Both the position numbers and the translations under genes were made by a program. A DNA stretch of 64,000 nt from Myxococcus stipitatus (GTDB taxonomy: Bacteria; Myxococcota; Myxococcia; Myxococcales; Myxococcaceae), in NCBI RefSeq assembly GCF_021412625.1, contig NZ_JAKCFI010000002.1, positions 186,001-250,000 of the forward strand, in the 5' to 3' direction. Position 1 is the stretch's first letter. Each line of letters opens with the position of its first letter. The notes beneath the pieces were generated by a model. That model was not told where the DNA came from. It did not search any database and saw nothing but the letters and a program-made list of their open reading frames with translations. Positions 23,858 through 47,700 of this stretch are shown here, one piece after another.

Positions 23858-26800
23858 ATGGTGGTGTTCCTCATCGACGGACAAGCGTCACCGGCGCGGG
23901 TGGTGCGACACGCGGCGACGTCTCGACGGCTGCGGCTCGCGGTGCCGGGGCTCCTGGGCGACCGCTACCTCGGCCGGCGCCTGGAGCGCACGGTGCACGG
24001 CTGGCCGGGCATCGAGGAGGCGAGGGCGGAGCCTCGCAGCGGTCGGATGCTGGTGCGCTATGGCCCCGACGCGCCCCTGTTGGCGCGCCTGCGGGAGGAG
24101 CCCGACGAGGCGCCCCCGGACACGCCACCCGCCCCGGCGCGGTCGGCGCCGCGCCGCGCGCCGGCTGTCGCACCCGCTCGCGACGAGGAGCCCTGGCACG
24201 CGCTCGCGGTGGACGAGGTGCTGCGCCAGTGCGGGACGAACCCTCATGGGCTGTCGCGCGGAGAGGCCGCGGCGCGCCTGTCGCGCCACGGGCCCAACGT
24301 CGTCGATGGGGCCCCGCCGCGCTCGCGTTGGTCCCTGCTGCGCGCGCAGGTCGCCACCGTGCCCATGGGACTGCTGATGGGGTCGGCCGCCGCGTCGGCC
24401 CTGGCCGGGGACGTGCTGGAGTCCACTGCCATCCTCGCGGTGGTGGGCCTCAATGCGGGCATCGGCTACCGCATCGAACGACGCAACGAGGCGCTCCTGG
24501 CGTCGTGGCAGAAGCTGGAGGCGGGCCAGGCCCAGGTGCTGCGCGACGGCGTCCTCCAGGCGGTCCCCGCCTCGGACCTCGTGGTGGGCGACGTGCTGCT
24601 GGTGCGCGCCGGTGACGTGCTGCCCGCGGATGCTCGCGTGCTGGAGGCGCACCGGCTGCAAGTGGACGAGGCCCCGCTCACCGGGGAGAGCGAACCCCAG
24701 CCGAAGGGACCGGAGCCGGTGGCGCACGACGCGCCGCTGGCGGAGCGCCACGGCATGCTCCACGCCGGCACGATGGTGGCCTCCGGCCATGGCCGCGCGG
24801 TCATCGTGGCGACGGGGAGGGCCATGGCGCTGGCGCGCGTGCGCAAGCTGGTGGAGGAGACGGTCGCGCCGCCCACCCCCATGTCGCGGAAGCTGGACCG
24901 GATGGACCACCGCGTGGCGCTCTTCTCCGTCGGGGCCTCGGTGCTGGCCGGCGCGGTGGGGCTGGCGCGAGGGCGCCCGATGGGACATGTGCTGCGCGGC
25001 GCGGTGGCGCTGGGCGTGGCGGCCCTGCCGGAGGGGTTGCCCATCGTCGCCACCGCGGCCCTGGTGCGCTCGATGCAACGGCTGCACGCGCGAGGCATGG
25101 TGGTGCGCAGGGTGGCCGCGGCCGAGGCGCTGGGGGGCGTCACCGTCATCTGCGCGGACAAGACGGGCACGCTCACCCGCAACGAGATGCGGCTGGAGGT
25201 CCTGGACGTGGGGCAGGGGGCCGTGGACCTCGCGTCGCTGCGCGCGAGGCCGGAGGCGGTGCTCGAGGACGCCCCCTCGCTGGCGCTCGCCGCGGCGCTG
25301 CTCAACAGCGACGTGGACGTGCACCGCAACGGACACGAGGTCATCATCGCCGGCAGTTCGACCGAGCGGGCGCTGGTCTCCGCCGCCCATGCCTCGGGGT
25401 TGGATGGCGCCGCGCTGCGCCAGGCGTTCCCCCGGCGACGGCTGCTCGAGCGCACCGAGGGCATCCACTACGTGGTGAGCCTCCACGACGCGCCCGGGGG
25501 AGGGGTGGCCTTCATCAAGGGGGCACCGGAGCAGGTCATCCGGTTGTGCTCGCGCGACGCGAACGGTCCCCTCGACGCCGCGGCGCGAGAGCGACTGCTC
25601 CTGCGCAACCAGTCCCTGGCGCGCGACGGGCTGCGCGTGCTGGCGCTGGGCTGGCGCCGCGTGGACCTGTCGCGAGGCGAGGCCCGTGACGCGGACTACA
25701 CCTTCATCGGCTTCATGGGGCTGAGGGACCCGTTGAGGGAGGGCGCCGCGGACACGCTGAGACAGGCGCGCGTGGCGGGCATCCGCACCATCATCCTCAC
25801 CGGCGACCAGCGTCACACGGCGGAGGCGGTGGCGCGGCAGGTGGGCTTGCGAGGCGAGACGCTGGTGGCCAAGGAGGTGACGGCGCGGCTGTCCTCGCCC
25901 GGTGGCGCGGAGGGGGACTGGCTGGAGCGCGTGTCGGTGCTCGCGCGGGTGACGCCCGAGGACAAGATGGCGCTGGTGCGGGCCTTGCGCGCGCGGGGCG
26001 AGGTGGTGGCCATGGCGGGGGATGGCATCAACGACGCGCCCGCGCTGAAGGCCGCGGACGTGGGCGTGGCGGTGGGCGCGCGCTCCAGCGACATGGCCCG
26101 GCAGATGGCGGACGTCGTCATGGCGGGCGAGGACCTGCGCGGCATCATCCACGCCGTGGGCGAGGGGCGCATCGTCCAGGACAACCTGCGCCGCTCCATC
26201 CGCTTCCTCTTCGCCACCAACCTGTCGGAGATGACGCTGGTGGTGGGCGCCTCGCTCGTCGGGGCGCGCGAGCCGTTGCTGCCGCTCCAACTGCTGTGGC
26301 TCAACCTGTTGACGGACACGCTGCCCGGCCTCGCGCTGGCGCTCGAGCCGGGGGACCCGGACATCCTGGACCGTCCCCCCTCGCCTCCCGACGCGCCGCT
26401 GCTGTCGCGGGACATGGGGCGGCAGGTGGTGCGCGACGGGCTGTTGATGGCGGGCCTGGGCGCGGCGGGCCTGGTGCTCGGCGGACCGCCCCTGGCGTTC
26501 GGCATGCTCACCGCCGCGCAGCTCGGCTACGCGCCGGCGTGCCGCGCGCCTCGCCACGGCCGGGGCGGGGACGTGCCGGGCGATGGGCGCTTCAATCTGC
26601 TGGTCGGGAGCGCGGTGGCGATGCAGGGGCTCGCGCTCGTCGTGCCGCCCCTGCGCGTCATGCTGGGGTTGCCCGCGCCCTCGTGGGGCACCTTCGCCGC
26701 AATGGCCACGGGCCTGGTGCTGCCGCGCGCCATCGTCGGTCTGTACCGCCAGGGCCGCGCTCGTTTCTCCCACCCCGTCACATCCGAGGTCTCCCCATGA
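23858..26800 (+). CDS. P2-type (Ca2+-like) cation-transporting ATPase
   Basis: A 980-residue inner-membrane pump; ATG 23858 follows GGGGGAGAG. Residues 1-85 form a divergent HMA-like domain without a CxxC pair (RRLRLAVPGLLGDRYL). Then the cation-ATPase N domain, actuator (DEAPLTGESEP, with the TGES motif), M4 PEGLPIVATAA, phosphorylation site DKTGTLTRNEM, nucleotide site FIKGAPEQVI, and hinge MAGDGINDAPALK. M4 PEGLP and M6 NLLTDTLPGLAL match the P2A (SERCA-type) ion site with its Asn and Asp. Ca2+ or Mn2+ is thus the likeliest ion, despite the HMA-like extension normally found in heavy-metal pumps. The stop overlaps the next start as ATGA. Confidence 0.88.
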   Translation: MVVFLIDGQASPARVVRHAATSRRLRLAVPGLLGDRYLGRRLERTVHGWPGIEEARAEPRSGRMLVRYGPDAPLLARLREEPDEAPPDTPPAPARSAPRRAPAVAPARDEEPWHALAVDEVLRQCGTNPHGLSRGEAAARLSRHGPNVVDGAPPRSRWSLLRAQVATVPMGLLMGSAAASALAGDVLESTAILAVVGLNAGIGYRIERRNEALLASWQKLEAGQAQVLRDGVLQAVPASDLVVGDVLLVRAGDVLPADARVLEAHRLQVDEAPLTGESEPQPKGPEPVAHDAPLAERHGMLHAGTMVASGHGRAVIVATGRAMALARVRKLVEETVAPPTPMSRKLDRMDHRVALFSVGASVLAGAVGLARGRPMGHVLRGAVALGVAALPEGLPIVATAALVRSMQRLHARGMVVRRVAAAEALGGVTVICADKTGTLTRNEMRLEVLDVGQGAVDLASLRARPEAVLEDAPSLALAAALLNSDVDVHRNGHEVIIAGSSTERALVSAAHASGLDGAALRQAFPRRRLLERTEGIHYVVSLHDAPGGGVAFIKGAPEQVIRLCSRDANGPLDAAARERLLLRNQSLARDGLRVLALGWRRVDLSRGEARDADYTFIGFMGLRDPLREGAADTLRQARVAGIRTIILTGDQRHTAEAVARQVGLRGETLVAKEVTARLSSPGGAEGDWLERVSVLARVTPEDKMALVRALRARGEVVAMAGDGINDAPALKAADVGVAVGARSSDMARQMADVVMAGEDLRGIIHAVGEGRIVQDNLRRSIRFLFATNLSEMTLVVGASLVGAREPLLPLQLLWLNLLTDTLPGLALALEPGDPDILDRPPSPPDAPLLSRDMGRQVVRDGLLMAGLGAAGLVLGGPPLAFGMLTAAQLGYAPACRAPRHGRGGDVPGDGRFNLLVGSAVAMQGLALVVPPLRVMLGLPAPSWGTFAAMATGLVLPRAIVGLYRQGRARFSHPVTSEVSP

Positions 26801-27036
26801 GGTTCCATCTCCCGTCGTTCCTGCTGGGCTACACCGCCGGCGCGGGCTCGGTGCTCCTGAGCCGGCACCTGCGCCCGCTGCTGGTGGAGGTGGCCGCGGC
26901 CGCCTACCGGTTCGGAGACCTGGTGGTGGCCCGGACGGCCATCAAGCAGGAGGACCTGGAGGATCTCCTCGCGGAGGCCAAGGCCCGGGCGCGGCGGGCC
27001 GCCAGGGGCAACGCGAACGGACATGCCCAGGCCTGA
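26797..27036 (+). CDS. Small membrane-associated accessory protein of P-type ATPase operon
   Basis: A 79-residue protein translationally coupled to the ATPase gene by an ATGA overlap. The N-terminal ~35 residues are hydrophobic with Gly (FLLGYTAGAGSVLLSRHLRPLLVEVAA), followed by a basic/acidic amphipathic helix (IKQEDLEDLLAEAKARARRAARG). It resembles DUF5132-like small proteins that accompany HMA/P-type ATPase operons. It may tether or regulate the pump. No catalytic residues. Confidence 0.75.
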   Translation: MRFHLPSFLLGYTAGAGSVLLSRHLRPLLVEVAAAAYRFGDLVVARTAIKQEDLEDLLAEAKARARRAARGNANGHAQA

Positions 27037-27046
27037 GGAGGGCGCC

Positions 27047-27655
27047 ATGCGTCGCTTCATCTACGTGGTCCATGTCCTGCCCGGGCGCATGCGCCTGAGA
27101 CTGCCGTGGCTGCGCGAACACGCCACGCTCGCCAACGCGCTCGCGGAGGGGCTCTTGTCCATCGAGGGCATGGACGAGGTGGAGGTGCGGCCCTTCACCG
27201 GCAGCGTCCTGTGTCTGCATGACCCGGAGGTGCTCGAGACGGAGGCCGTGCTGGCGGCGGTGCGTGGCTTCACCGGCGTGGACCTCGTCGTGCGCCCGGG
27301 CGAGGAGCCCCCGGAGGAGGAGACGCTGGTCGGCGCGCTGCTCGCGGGCAGTGACGTGGCCCGCGCCGTCAGCCGCTTCGCCAAGGGGCTCGACGTGGAG
27401 GTGCTGCGCGCCACGCAAGGGCGGGTGGGGTTGGGGGTGCTCACGTCGATCGGCTTCGTCGGCGTAGGGGTCGCCAAGGTCATCGCCACCCAACAGCTCC
27501 CCATGCCGAACTGGTTCAACCTGGCCTGGTGGAGCTTCGCCACCTTCACCAGCGTGGAGCGCGCCGCCATCAACAACACGGACCCGCCCACGCGCGGAAC
27601 CCCTCCGGGACACTCGGCCCTGGAGGCGCAGGGGGAGAGCGGCCCCGTGGGATGA
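27047..27655 (+). CDS. HMA-like domain protein, ATPase accessory
   Basis: A 202-residue protein; ATG 27047 is chosen for its strong upstream GAGGAGG rather than the ATG at 27023. Residues 1-80 form an HMA_2-like ferredoxin fold (YVVHVLPGRMRLRLPWLREH ... VEVRPFTGSVLCLHDP) with no CxxC metal site, parallel to the N-terminal region of the ATPase two genes upstream. Two hydrophobic segments follow (GRVGLGVLTSIGFVGVGVAKV, WFNLAWWSFATFTSV), suggesting membrane association. It is the third gene of the ATPase operon. A regulatory or assembly role is inferred. Confidence 0.75.
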   Translation: MRRFIYVVHVLPGRMRLRLPWLREHATLANALAEGLLSIEGMDEVEVRPFTGSVLCLHDPEVLETEAVLAAVRGFTGVDLVVRPGEEPPEEETLVGALLAGSDVARAVSRFAKGLDVEVLRATQGRVGLGVLTSIGFVGVGVAKVIATQQLPMPNWFNLAWWSFATFTSVERAAINNTDPPTRGTPPGHSALEAQGESGPVG

Positions 27656-27820
27656 GGGCCCGCGTGAGGGTCGTACTGCCCGCCGCATCCGGTGTGACGC
27701 GGAGGCCGTTCTCGGGCGCGCCGCTCCGCGTCTCACGCGAACGCGACCCGCGTTCCATCGATACGCGCCGACGCGCGAGCCGCGGGTCATCCCCGTGCGT
27801 TCACGGGGACGCGCCTTGGC

Positions 27821-29617
27821 ATGTCCGTTGAATTCTGGCCGGGCATGGCTGCTGAAAGTTGCAAGCTCTGCGGGAAGCTTCGCGTCGGCGAGGACGCGGG
27901 AGAACACGGCTTCTGTCCGCTCTGTCTGGAGCGCCTGGCGAAAGCGAGCCTCGGTCCGAAGGAGGCGCTGTCGGCGCTCACCAGGCGGCCGCGCCTGCAG
28001 CTGGGGCCGGAGCAGCTCATTGCATGGATCGTGAACCAGCTGAAGCCCAGCACATCGTCGGGCTCTGCCTCGCGCAAGAAGGGCGCCAAGGAGAAGAGCA
28101 AGAAGGGCGGCGCCAGTGGCTCCAAGGGGGGCAAGGGGACCAGCGAGAAGGCGTCGCAGCGCGCGCCGAACCTCCTGCTCCCCCATCAGAAGCGGCTCGA
28201 TAGGGTCTACCATCAGCGGCTGAAGTGCCCCTGGCTGAAGATCGCCGTCCAGGCCCGGGAGTCAGGTGGGTTCGGGGACCTCATCAACTGCCTGAACACG
28301 AGCAAGATCCTGCTGGAGTGCGACGAGGCGTGGGACGTCTTCGCTGACTGCAACCATGCTGCATTCGACATCATGCTGCCCAGCTTCCCGGGCGTCAGGG
28401 ACGCGGAGGGCAAGGGGCTCGACGTCGGAAGCCCCGAGGTGGTGCGCCTGGACATGGTCGCCAAGGGCGGCAGCGTCATGGCGGGGGCGGTGGACGAGTA
28501 CGGCTATCGGGACGGGAATGACCCCCGCAGCCCCTACCAGCGCATCGCGGGGCTGGGTGACGACGAGGTCGGCATCATGATCAACCCGTCACTGCGCGAG
28601 CAGCAGCCGCTGTCGAGCCTGTCGCTGCAGGCCGAGGAGCTCGGGGGCATGCTCGCCAGACCGGAGGTCCAGGGCGCACGGGTGTTCTTCGGCTATGGCG
28701 CGGGCGGAAAGAGTCCCCACTGCTTCCACATCTTGTTGGACCGCGTCCTCTTCGACCCCTCCATCACCGACGCCGTCATCCTCGCCGTGGGATACAGCAG
28801 CGGGCACCTGGACCAGTGCCTGGGCAATCAGGCCAGGGCCAAGGCGCTGAAGCTGACCGAGACGCACCCATACAAAGTGGAGACGTTCAAGCCATCCAAG
28901 AAGGAGAAGCTCCAGCTCCCGACCTCGGACGGGAAAGAGAAGGAGAAGGTGAAGGTCGGGGGCGAGTGCCGCAGCCTCCTCCTCGCCTTGAACGGGCGCA
29001 CCATCCGGGTGCTCTTCAACAGCGGGTCGCTGCCTTACAGCGACATGCTCCAACTCTGGCGCGTGGCGGACCGGAGCTTCACCATCTGCGAAGGCGACCA
29101 ATCCTTCAGCGAGGCCATCTCCGCGGGCATCCCCATGGCGTATCAGCTCTGGAATCCGACGGGCGGCTCGCCGCCCCACAAGACGAAGTTGTTCCAGGAC
29201 TTCGTCGCGCTCTGCGCCCGGTCCGACAAGAACATCGCGGACTTCCTGCTGACCTGCGACGCGTACCGCAAGCAGAAGTTCGACCAGGGCCTGGTGGACA
29301 GAATCGTCAGGTACTCCAGTTCCCACGACTTCGTGGCGAGCTATCGCGAGTGCATGCGGGAGATTTCGCAGGAGTGGGACATCGCGAGCGTCCTCCCTGG
29401 TTTCGTGAAGCGCCTCTGGTTGCGCAAGCTCGTGGAGTTGGGGGCCGCGGGGCCACTGACCCAGGACCTCGAGAAGCTGTTCGCATGGGAGGGTTCGCCC
29501 GCGTTCAGCCTCCCCGGATTGGAGGCCGAGCTCTACCGGATCAGCCAGGCCGTCCCCCGGCTCGCATACGCCCTGGCGATGTCCAGCTCACCCGACTCGG
29601 TGAAGTACTTCACCTGA
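27821..29617 (+). CDS. Unrecognised zinc-finger protein with GT-B-like C-terminal half
   Basis: A 598-residue protein. The N terminus has a four-Cys finger (CKLCGKL and CPLCLERL, about residues 13-39), then a helical segment, then a low-complexity Lys/Ser/Gly linker (about 75-112). The main domain begins at NLLLPHQKRLDRVYH; GGFGDLINCLNTSKIL fits the N-terminal loop of GT-B glycosyltransferases. RVLFNSGSLPYSDMLQLWRV followed by FTICEGDQSFSEAISAGIPM resembles the nucleotide-sugar site of EarP-like transferases ('LPF..Q..YD.LLW.AD...VRGEDSFVRA..AG.P'). No firm family. ATG 27845 is an alternative start. Its 3' end overlaps the convergent MFS gene by 30 bases. It may be unrelated to the adjacent cluster. 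Confidence 0.65.
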   Translation: MSVEFWPGMAAESCKLCGKLRVGEDAGEHGFCPLCLERLAKASLGPKEALSALTRRPRLQLGPEQLIAWIVNQLKPSTSSGSASRKKGAKEKSKKGGASGSKGGKGTSEKASQRAPNLLLPHQKRLDRVYHQRLKCPWLKIAVQARESGGFGDLINCLNTSKILLECDEAWDVFADCNHAAFDIMLPSFPGVRDAEGKGLDVGSPEVVRLDMVAKGGSVMAGAVDEYGYRDGNDPRSPYQRIAGLGDDEVGIMINPSLREQQPLSSLSLQAEELGGMLARPEVQGARVFFGYGAGGKSPHCFHILLDRVLFDPSITDAVILAVGYSSGHLDQCLGNQARAKALKLTETHPYKVETFKPSKKEKLQLPTSDGKEKEKVKVGGECRSLLLALNGRTIRVLFNSGSLPYSDMLQLWRVADRSFTICEGDQSFSEAISAGIPMAYQLWNPTGGSPPHKTKLFQDFVALCARSDKNIADFLLTCDAYRKQKFDQGLVDRIVRYSSSHDFVASYRECMREISQEWDIASVLPGFVKRLWLRKLVELGAAGPLTQDLEKLFAWEGSPAFSLPGLEAELYRISQAVPRLAYALAMSSSPDSVKYFT

Positions 29618-30987
29618 GCCCGATTCCTCGTCTCCGTGCTTGGGGGCGGCGGGCGCGCCGGGGAGCGCGTCCGGGAGGTCCTCCTCGACGTTGCGGACGC
29701 GAGGCGACAGCCAGGCGACGAGGACGTTGATCGCGGAGAGCACGCCCAGGGTGACGTAGAGCAGGGCGATGCCTCGCCCCGGGCCCGTGCCGAGGATTCG
29801 GCCCGCGCTGGAGGCGAGCGCGCCATCGGTCGACATCCAGGGTTCGAACAGCTTGTCGGCGAGGGGCCCCGCGAGGAGCGCGGCGAGGGGGGGCGCGGAG
29901 AGCGCGACCATCCGGCGCACGGCGAAGACCCGGCCCTGCAACCCGACGGGCACCTTGCTCTGCCAGATGGCATGGGAGCACCCCGCGATGACCGGGACGC
30001 AGAACATGAAGACGAACGCCGCGCCCGCCACCATGCCCGGGCTCGCCGGGAGCGCCGCGCCGAACAGCGCGAGCCCGCTCAGCAGTTGGAAGCCGAGCAT
30101 GCCCAGGATGCGCTTGCGGGGCCCACCCCACGCGCCCATCATCACCCCGCCCGCGAGCATCCCCACGCCCGCGATGGACATGACCCAGCCCAGCCGGGAC
30201 GCATCCGCGAAGCTGAGCACCAGCGGCGTGATGAGCACCGTCACCAGGATGGTGAACAGGTTGGCGAACGTGATGAACGACAGCATGCCCAGCAGGCCCT
30301 GGCGCTCGCGGATGAAGGCCCAGCCCATCAGCACGTCCTCCCGCAGGGAGGCTCCGGGCTTGCGCGCGAGGTCGTGGCTCGCGAGCTGGGGGAACCGCAC
30401 GCTCACCAGGAGGAGCGCGGAGATGACGAACGACCCCAGGTCGATGAGCAGGATTCCCGGCAGCCCGAGCCGCACCACCAGCACGCCCGCGATGCCAGGG
30501 CTGATGAGCTGGCCCACGCCCAGGGCCAGTTCGATCAACCCATTCGCCCGGCCCAGGTGCTGCTTGGGGACCATCAGCGCGGTGGAGGCGGAGTAGGCCA
30601 GGTTGCGGAACGTGGCGAACGCGGAGCATGTCGCGAGCGGCAGGTAGTAGTGCCAGCCGTGCACCTCCCAGCGCCCCTCGTCGCCGGCCTTCGCCAGCAG
30701 CCACATCGCGAACACGGCGCACGCGGCGCCCAGGTCCGCCAGCAACATCACCCGGCGCCTGTCCCACCTGTCCACCAGCGCGCCGGCGACGGGCGCCAGC
30801 AGCACCATGGGGAGGAACGCGAAGAACGAGGCGAGCGAGTACTGCGTGAGGGACGCGCTGCGCTGGAAGACGTGCACCATCACCGCGAAGCTCGTCAGCC
30901 CCGAGCCGAGCGACGAGACGAGCTGCCCGAGCCAGGTGAGGCCGAAGACCGAGGGGAGGTGGTGGATGCCGTGTGGACGCGTGGAGG

Positions 30988-30991
<4 letters not shown>
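29588..30991 (-). CDS. MFS exporter of the NRPS/PKS cluster
   Basis: A 467-residue inner-membrane transporter with about 12 helices and the MFS motif A between helices 2 and 3 (GALVDRWDRRRVM). The sequence (LTWLGQLVSSLGSGLTSFAVMVHVF at the start) fits the MFS_3/enterobactin-exporter-like group common in myxobacterial NRPS clusters. The ATG overlaps the NRPS stop as ATGA, so it is the last gene of the minus-strand biosynthetic operon, and export of the finished product is the obvious role. The 3' end overlaps the convergent 27821 gene by 30 bases. Confidence 0.88.
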
Positions 30992-44643
<13,652 letters not shown>

Positions 44644-44759
44644 GAGGAGGGCCCGGAAAGGGAAGGGCGCTCCACCTCGTGTGTGAGGTGGGCGCCGAGG
44701 GAAGAGGGTGTGTGTGGCCGGGGCAGGGGCGCCGGCTCACGGAGTGGAAACCGGTGCGC

Positions 44760-47700
44760 TCAGTCGCCGCTGGCGCGCACGAGCTCGGCCTCGAGCTGGT
44801 CCTCGGGGACGTTGGCCACCTGGTCGAGCAGCTCGCGGTAGAGCGACTCCTCGCGCTCGGCCTGGGCGATGCTCACCGCCTGGGCGAGGCCCGCCACGGT
44901 GGAGACCTCGAACAGCTTCGCCAACGGCAGCTCCACCTGGAACGACGAGCGCAGGCGACCGACGATGCGCGTGGCCAGCAGCGAGTGGCCGCCCAGGTCG
45001 AAGAAGCTCTCGTGGCGGCCCACCTGCTCGATGCCGAGGACCTCCTGCCAGATGGCGGCGATGGCCTGCTCCATCTCGTTGGCGGGAGGCACGTGGGTGC
45101 CCTTGCGCGACTTCCTCGCCGCGGCGTTCGCGGCGGCCGGGCGGCTCACCGGCGCGTCCCGGTGGATCCACACGCCCAGGCGATAGGGCAGGTCTCCGGT
45201 CGCGACGACCACCGGGCCATCGACGCCGAGCGTGACGAGTCGGCGCACGGCCTCCGCGGACTCCTCGCGCGTCATGGCGTACTGGTCCATGCTCGTCTTG
45301 AAGCCGGCGTAGTGCTTCGTCTCCTCCGGCCAGCTGTCCCACGAGGCGCTCACCCAGGGCGTGCCATCCTGGCTCCGTCCGGCGCGGCTGGCGGCGAAGG
45401 CATCCAGGAAGATGTTGGCGGACGCGTACGCCAGATAGCCCAGGCCGCCGAGGACGGCGGCGTTGGACGAGAAGAGCAGCACGAAGTCCAGCGAGCGCCC
45501 ACGCAGCACCTCCTCCAGCACGTAGGTGCCGTGGACCTTGGGGCGGAACTGCGTCTCCGACGCCTGGGTCCCCAGGTCGGTGAGCGGGTTGTAGAGCGAG
45601 TCTCCGAAGGTGACGCCCGCGCAGTGCAGCACGCCGTGCAGCGTCCCGAAGCGCGCGTCCACCTGCTCCAGCACCTGCCGCATGCGCGCCGCGTCCGCGA
45701 CGTCGGCGGCCAGAATCAGGACCTCCGCGCCGTGCGACTCCATGTCGCGCACGCGACGGATGAGGCGGCTGGCGCGGTCGTCCTCGCCGTGCGACGTCAA
45801 CCAACCGTCCCACTCCTCGCGCGGAGGCAGGGGGGAGCGGCCCAGCAGCACCAGGCGCGCGCGCTGCGTCCGCGCCAGGTGCTCGGCGAGCAGGAGGCCC
45901 ACGCCGCCCAGACCGCCCGTGAGCAGGTACACCCCCTTCTCGCGCAGCGGGCGGGTGGGCGCCGCGTCGCCACCCAGCGGCGTCGCCGTGAACTCCTGGG
46001 CCCAGCGCCGCGTTCCCCGGTACGCCACCATCATGTCGCGCGAGCGCGTGGTGAGCTCCGCCAGCAGCCGCGAGGCCAGGGCCTCCACGCCCTGGGGGCC
46101 GGGCAGCACCACGTCGATGCAACGAGTCCCGATGTGCTGCTGCTCCTGCGGCAGCACCTTGCACACGCCGAGCATCGGGGCCTTCTCGGCCAGGGCCTCG
46201 GCCGCGTCATCCGGCGCGTGCACGTGGTTGGAGACGACCTCCACGCGCACGGGCTCGCTGCTTCCGGACTCCGCGAGCGCCTGGGCGAGCGCGAGCACGC
46301 TGTAGTAGCCGCGCGACTGCGTGGCGCGGAAGCGCTCGGCGGATGAGTCGACCTCGCCCTGGGGCGTGAGGCTCCACAGGTGGACGAACACCTCCGGGCG
46401 CGGCGCGCGCTCCGCGAGGGCCTTCATCAGCGACACGTGGTCCGCGCCCTGGTCCGGGGCCACGGTGAAGCGCCGGTCGCCGTCGCGCGAGAAGGAGGTC
46501 CCCGCGAACACGGAGACGACGTCCTGGCCGGCCTCCTCCAGCAGCGCCACGAGCCGGGTCGCGAGCGGGCCTCCGTCGGTGAACACCACCCAACCACGCC
46601 GGGTGGCCAGGGCGTCCGGCGCGAGCGCGGGCGCCAGCGTGCGCTTCCACGCGGGCAGGTAGAACCAGTCCGCGACGTCCGCGCTCTTGCCCACGGGGGC
46701 GTTGGCCGTCGCGACCGGCGTCGAACGCTCACCGGGCGGCACCCAGTAGCGCTCGCGCTCGAAGGGGTAGGTGGGCAGCGTCACCCGGTGGCGGAGGCCG
46801 TGCGCGTGGACGGCGGCCCAGTCCACGTCCACGCCCGCCAGCCACAGTCGGCCGAGCGCGCCCTGGAGGAAGGCCTCGGCGGGCTGCGGGTCCTTCGGGT
46901 GGCGCGTGGTGGCGACCAGCGGGCGCGCCCCCGGGGCCTCGCCCTGGAGCTTCGCGAGCGCCAGCAGCGTCTGGCCGGGGCCGACCTCCAACAGGACCCG
47001 GGCCGGCTCCGCCAGCACCTCGCGCAGGGCCTCCTGGAAGCGCACCGTGCGGCGCAGGTGGTCCACCCAGTACTCGGGGCGGGTGACGTCCTCGGCGGTG
47101 ACCTGGCGGCCGGTGAGGCTGGAGACGTAGGGGCGCTCGGGGGCGCGCAGCGTCAGCGCCTCCACCCGCGCGCGGAAGGCCGGCAGCACCGCGTCGAGCA
47201 TCCGCGAATGCGCCGCCTTCGTCAGGTGCAGGCGGCGGTGCTCCACCCCGCGGGCCGCGAGCGTCGCCGCCAGCGCCTCCACGGCCTCGACCGGGCCCGA
47301 GGCCACGCACTGGCCCGGCGCGTTCACCGCCGCCAGGTCGAGCGTGTCCCCCAGCAGGGGCCGCAGCTCCGCCTCGGACAGGCTCACGCTCAGCATGGCG
47401 CCCGCGGGCAGTCCGTCCATGAGCTGGCCTCGCAGGGCCACCAGGACGGCCGCGTCCTCCACGGTGAGCACGCCCGCGAGGCAGGCGGCGGCGTACTCGC
47501 CCAGGCTGTGGCCGACCATCACCTCCGGCTCCACGCCCCAGGCCATCCACAGGCGCGCCAGCGCATACTCCATGGTGAAGATGGCGGGCAGCGCGACGAC
47601 GTTGCGCTCCAGCTCGGGGGCTGGCTTGCCGGGCTCGCCGAGCAGCACGCCGCGCAGGTCGAGGCCCACGTGGGGCTGGAAGAGCGTGGCCAGCCGGTCC

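Noticed and set aside
29588-29617. Frameshift or assembly error at the overlapping 3' ends of the zinc-finger gene and MFS gene
   Set aside because: Both proteins have plausible C termini, and a 30-base convergent overlap is acceptable; no sign of a broken domain.
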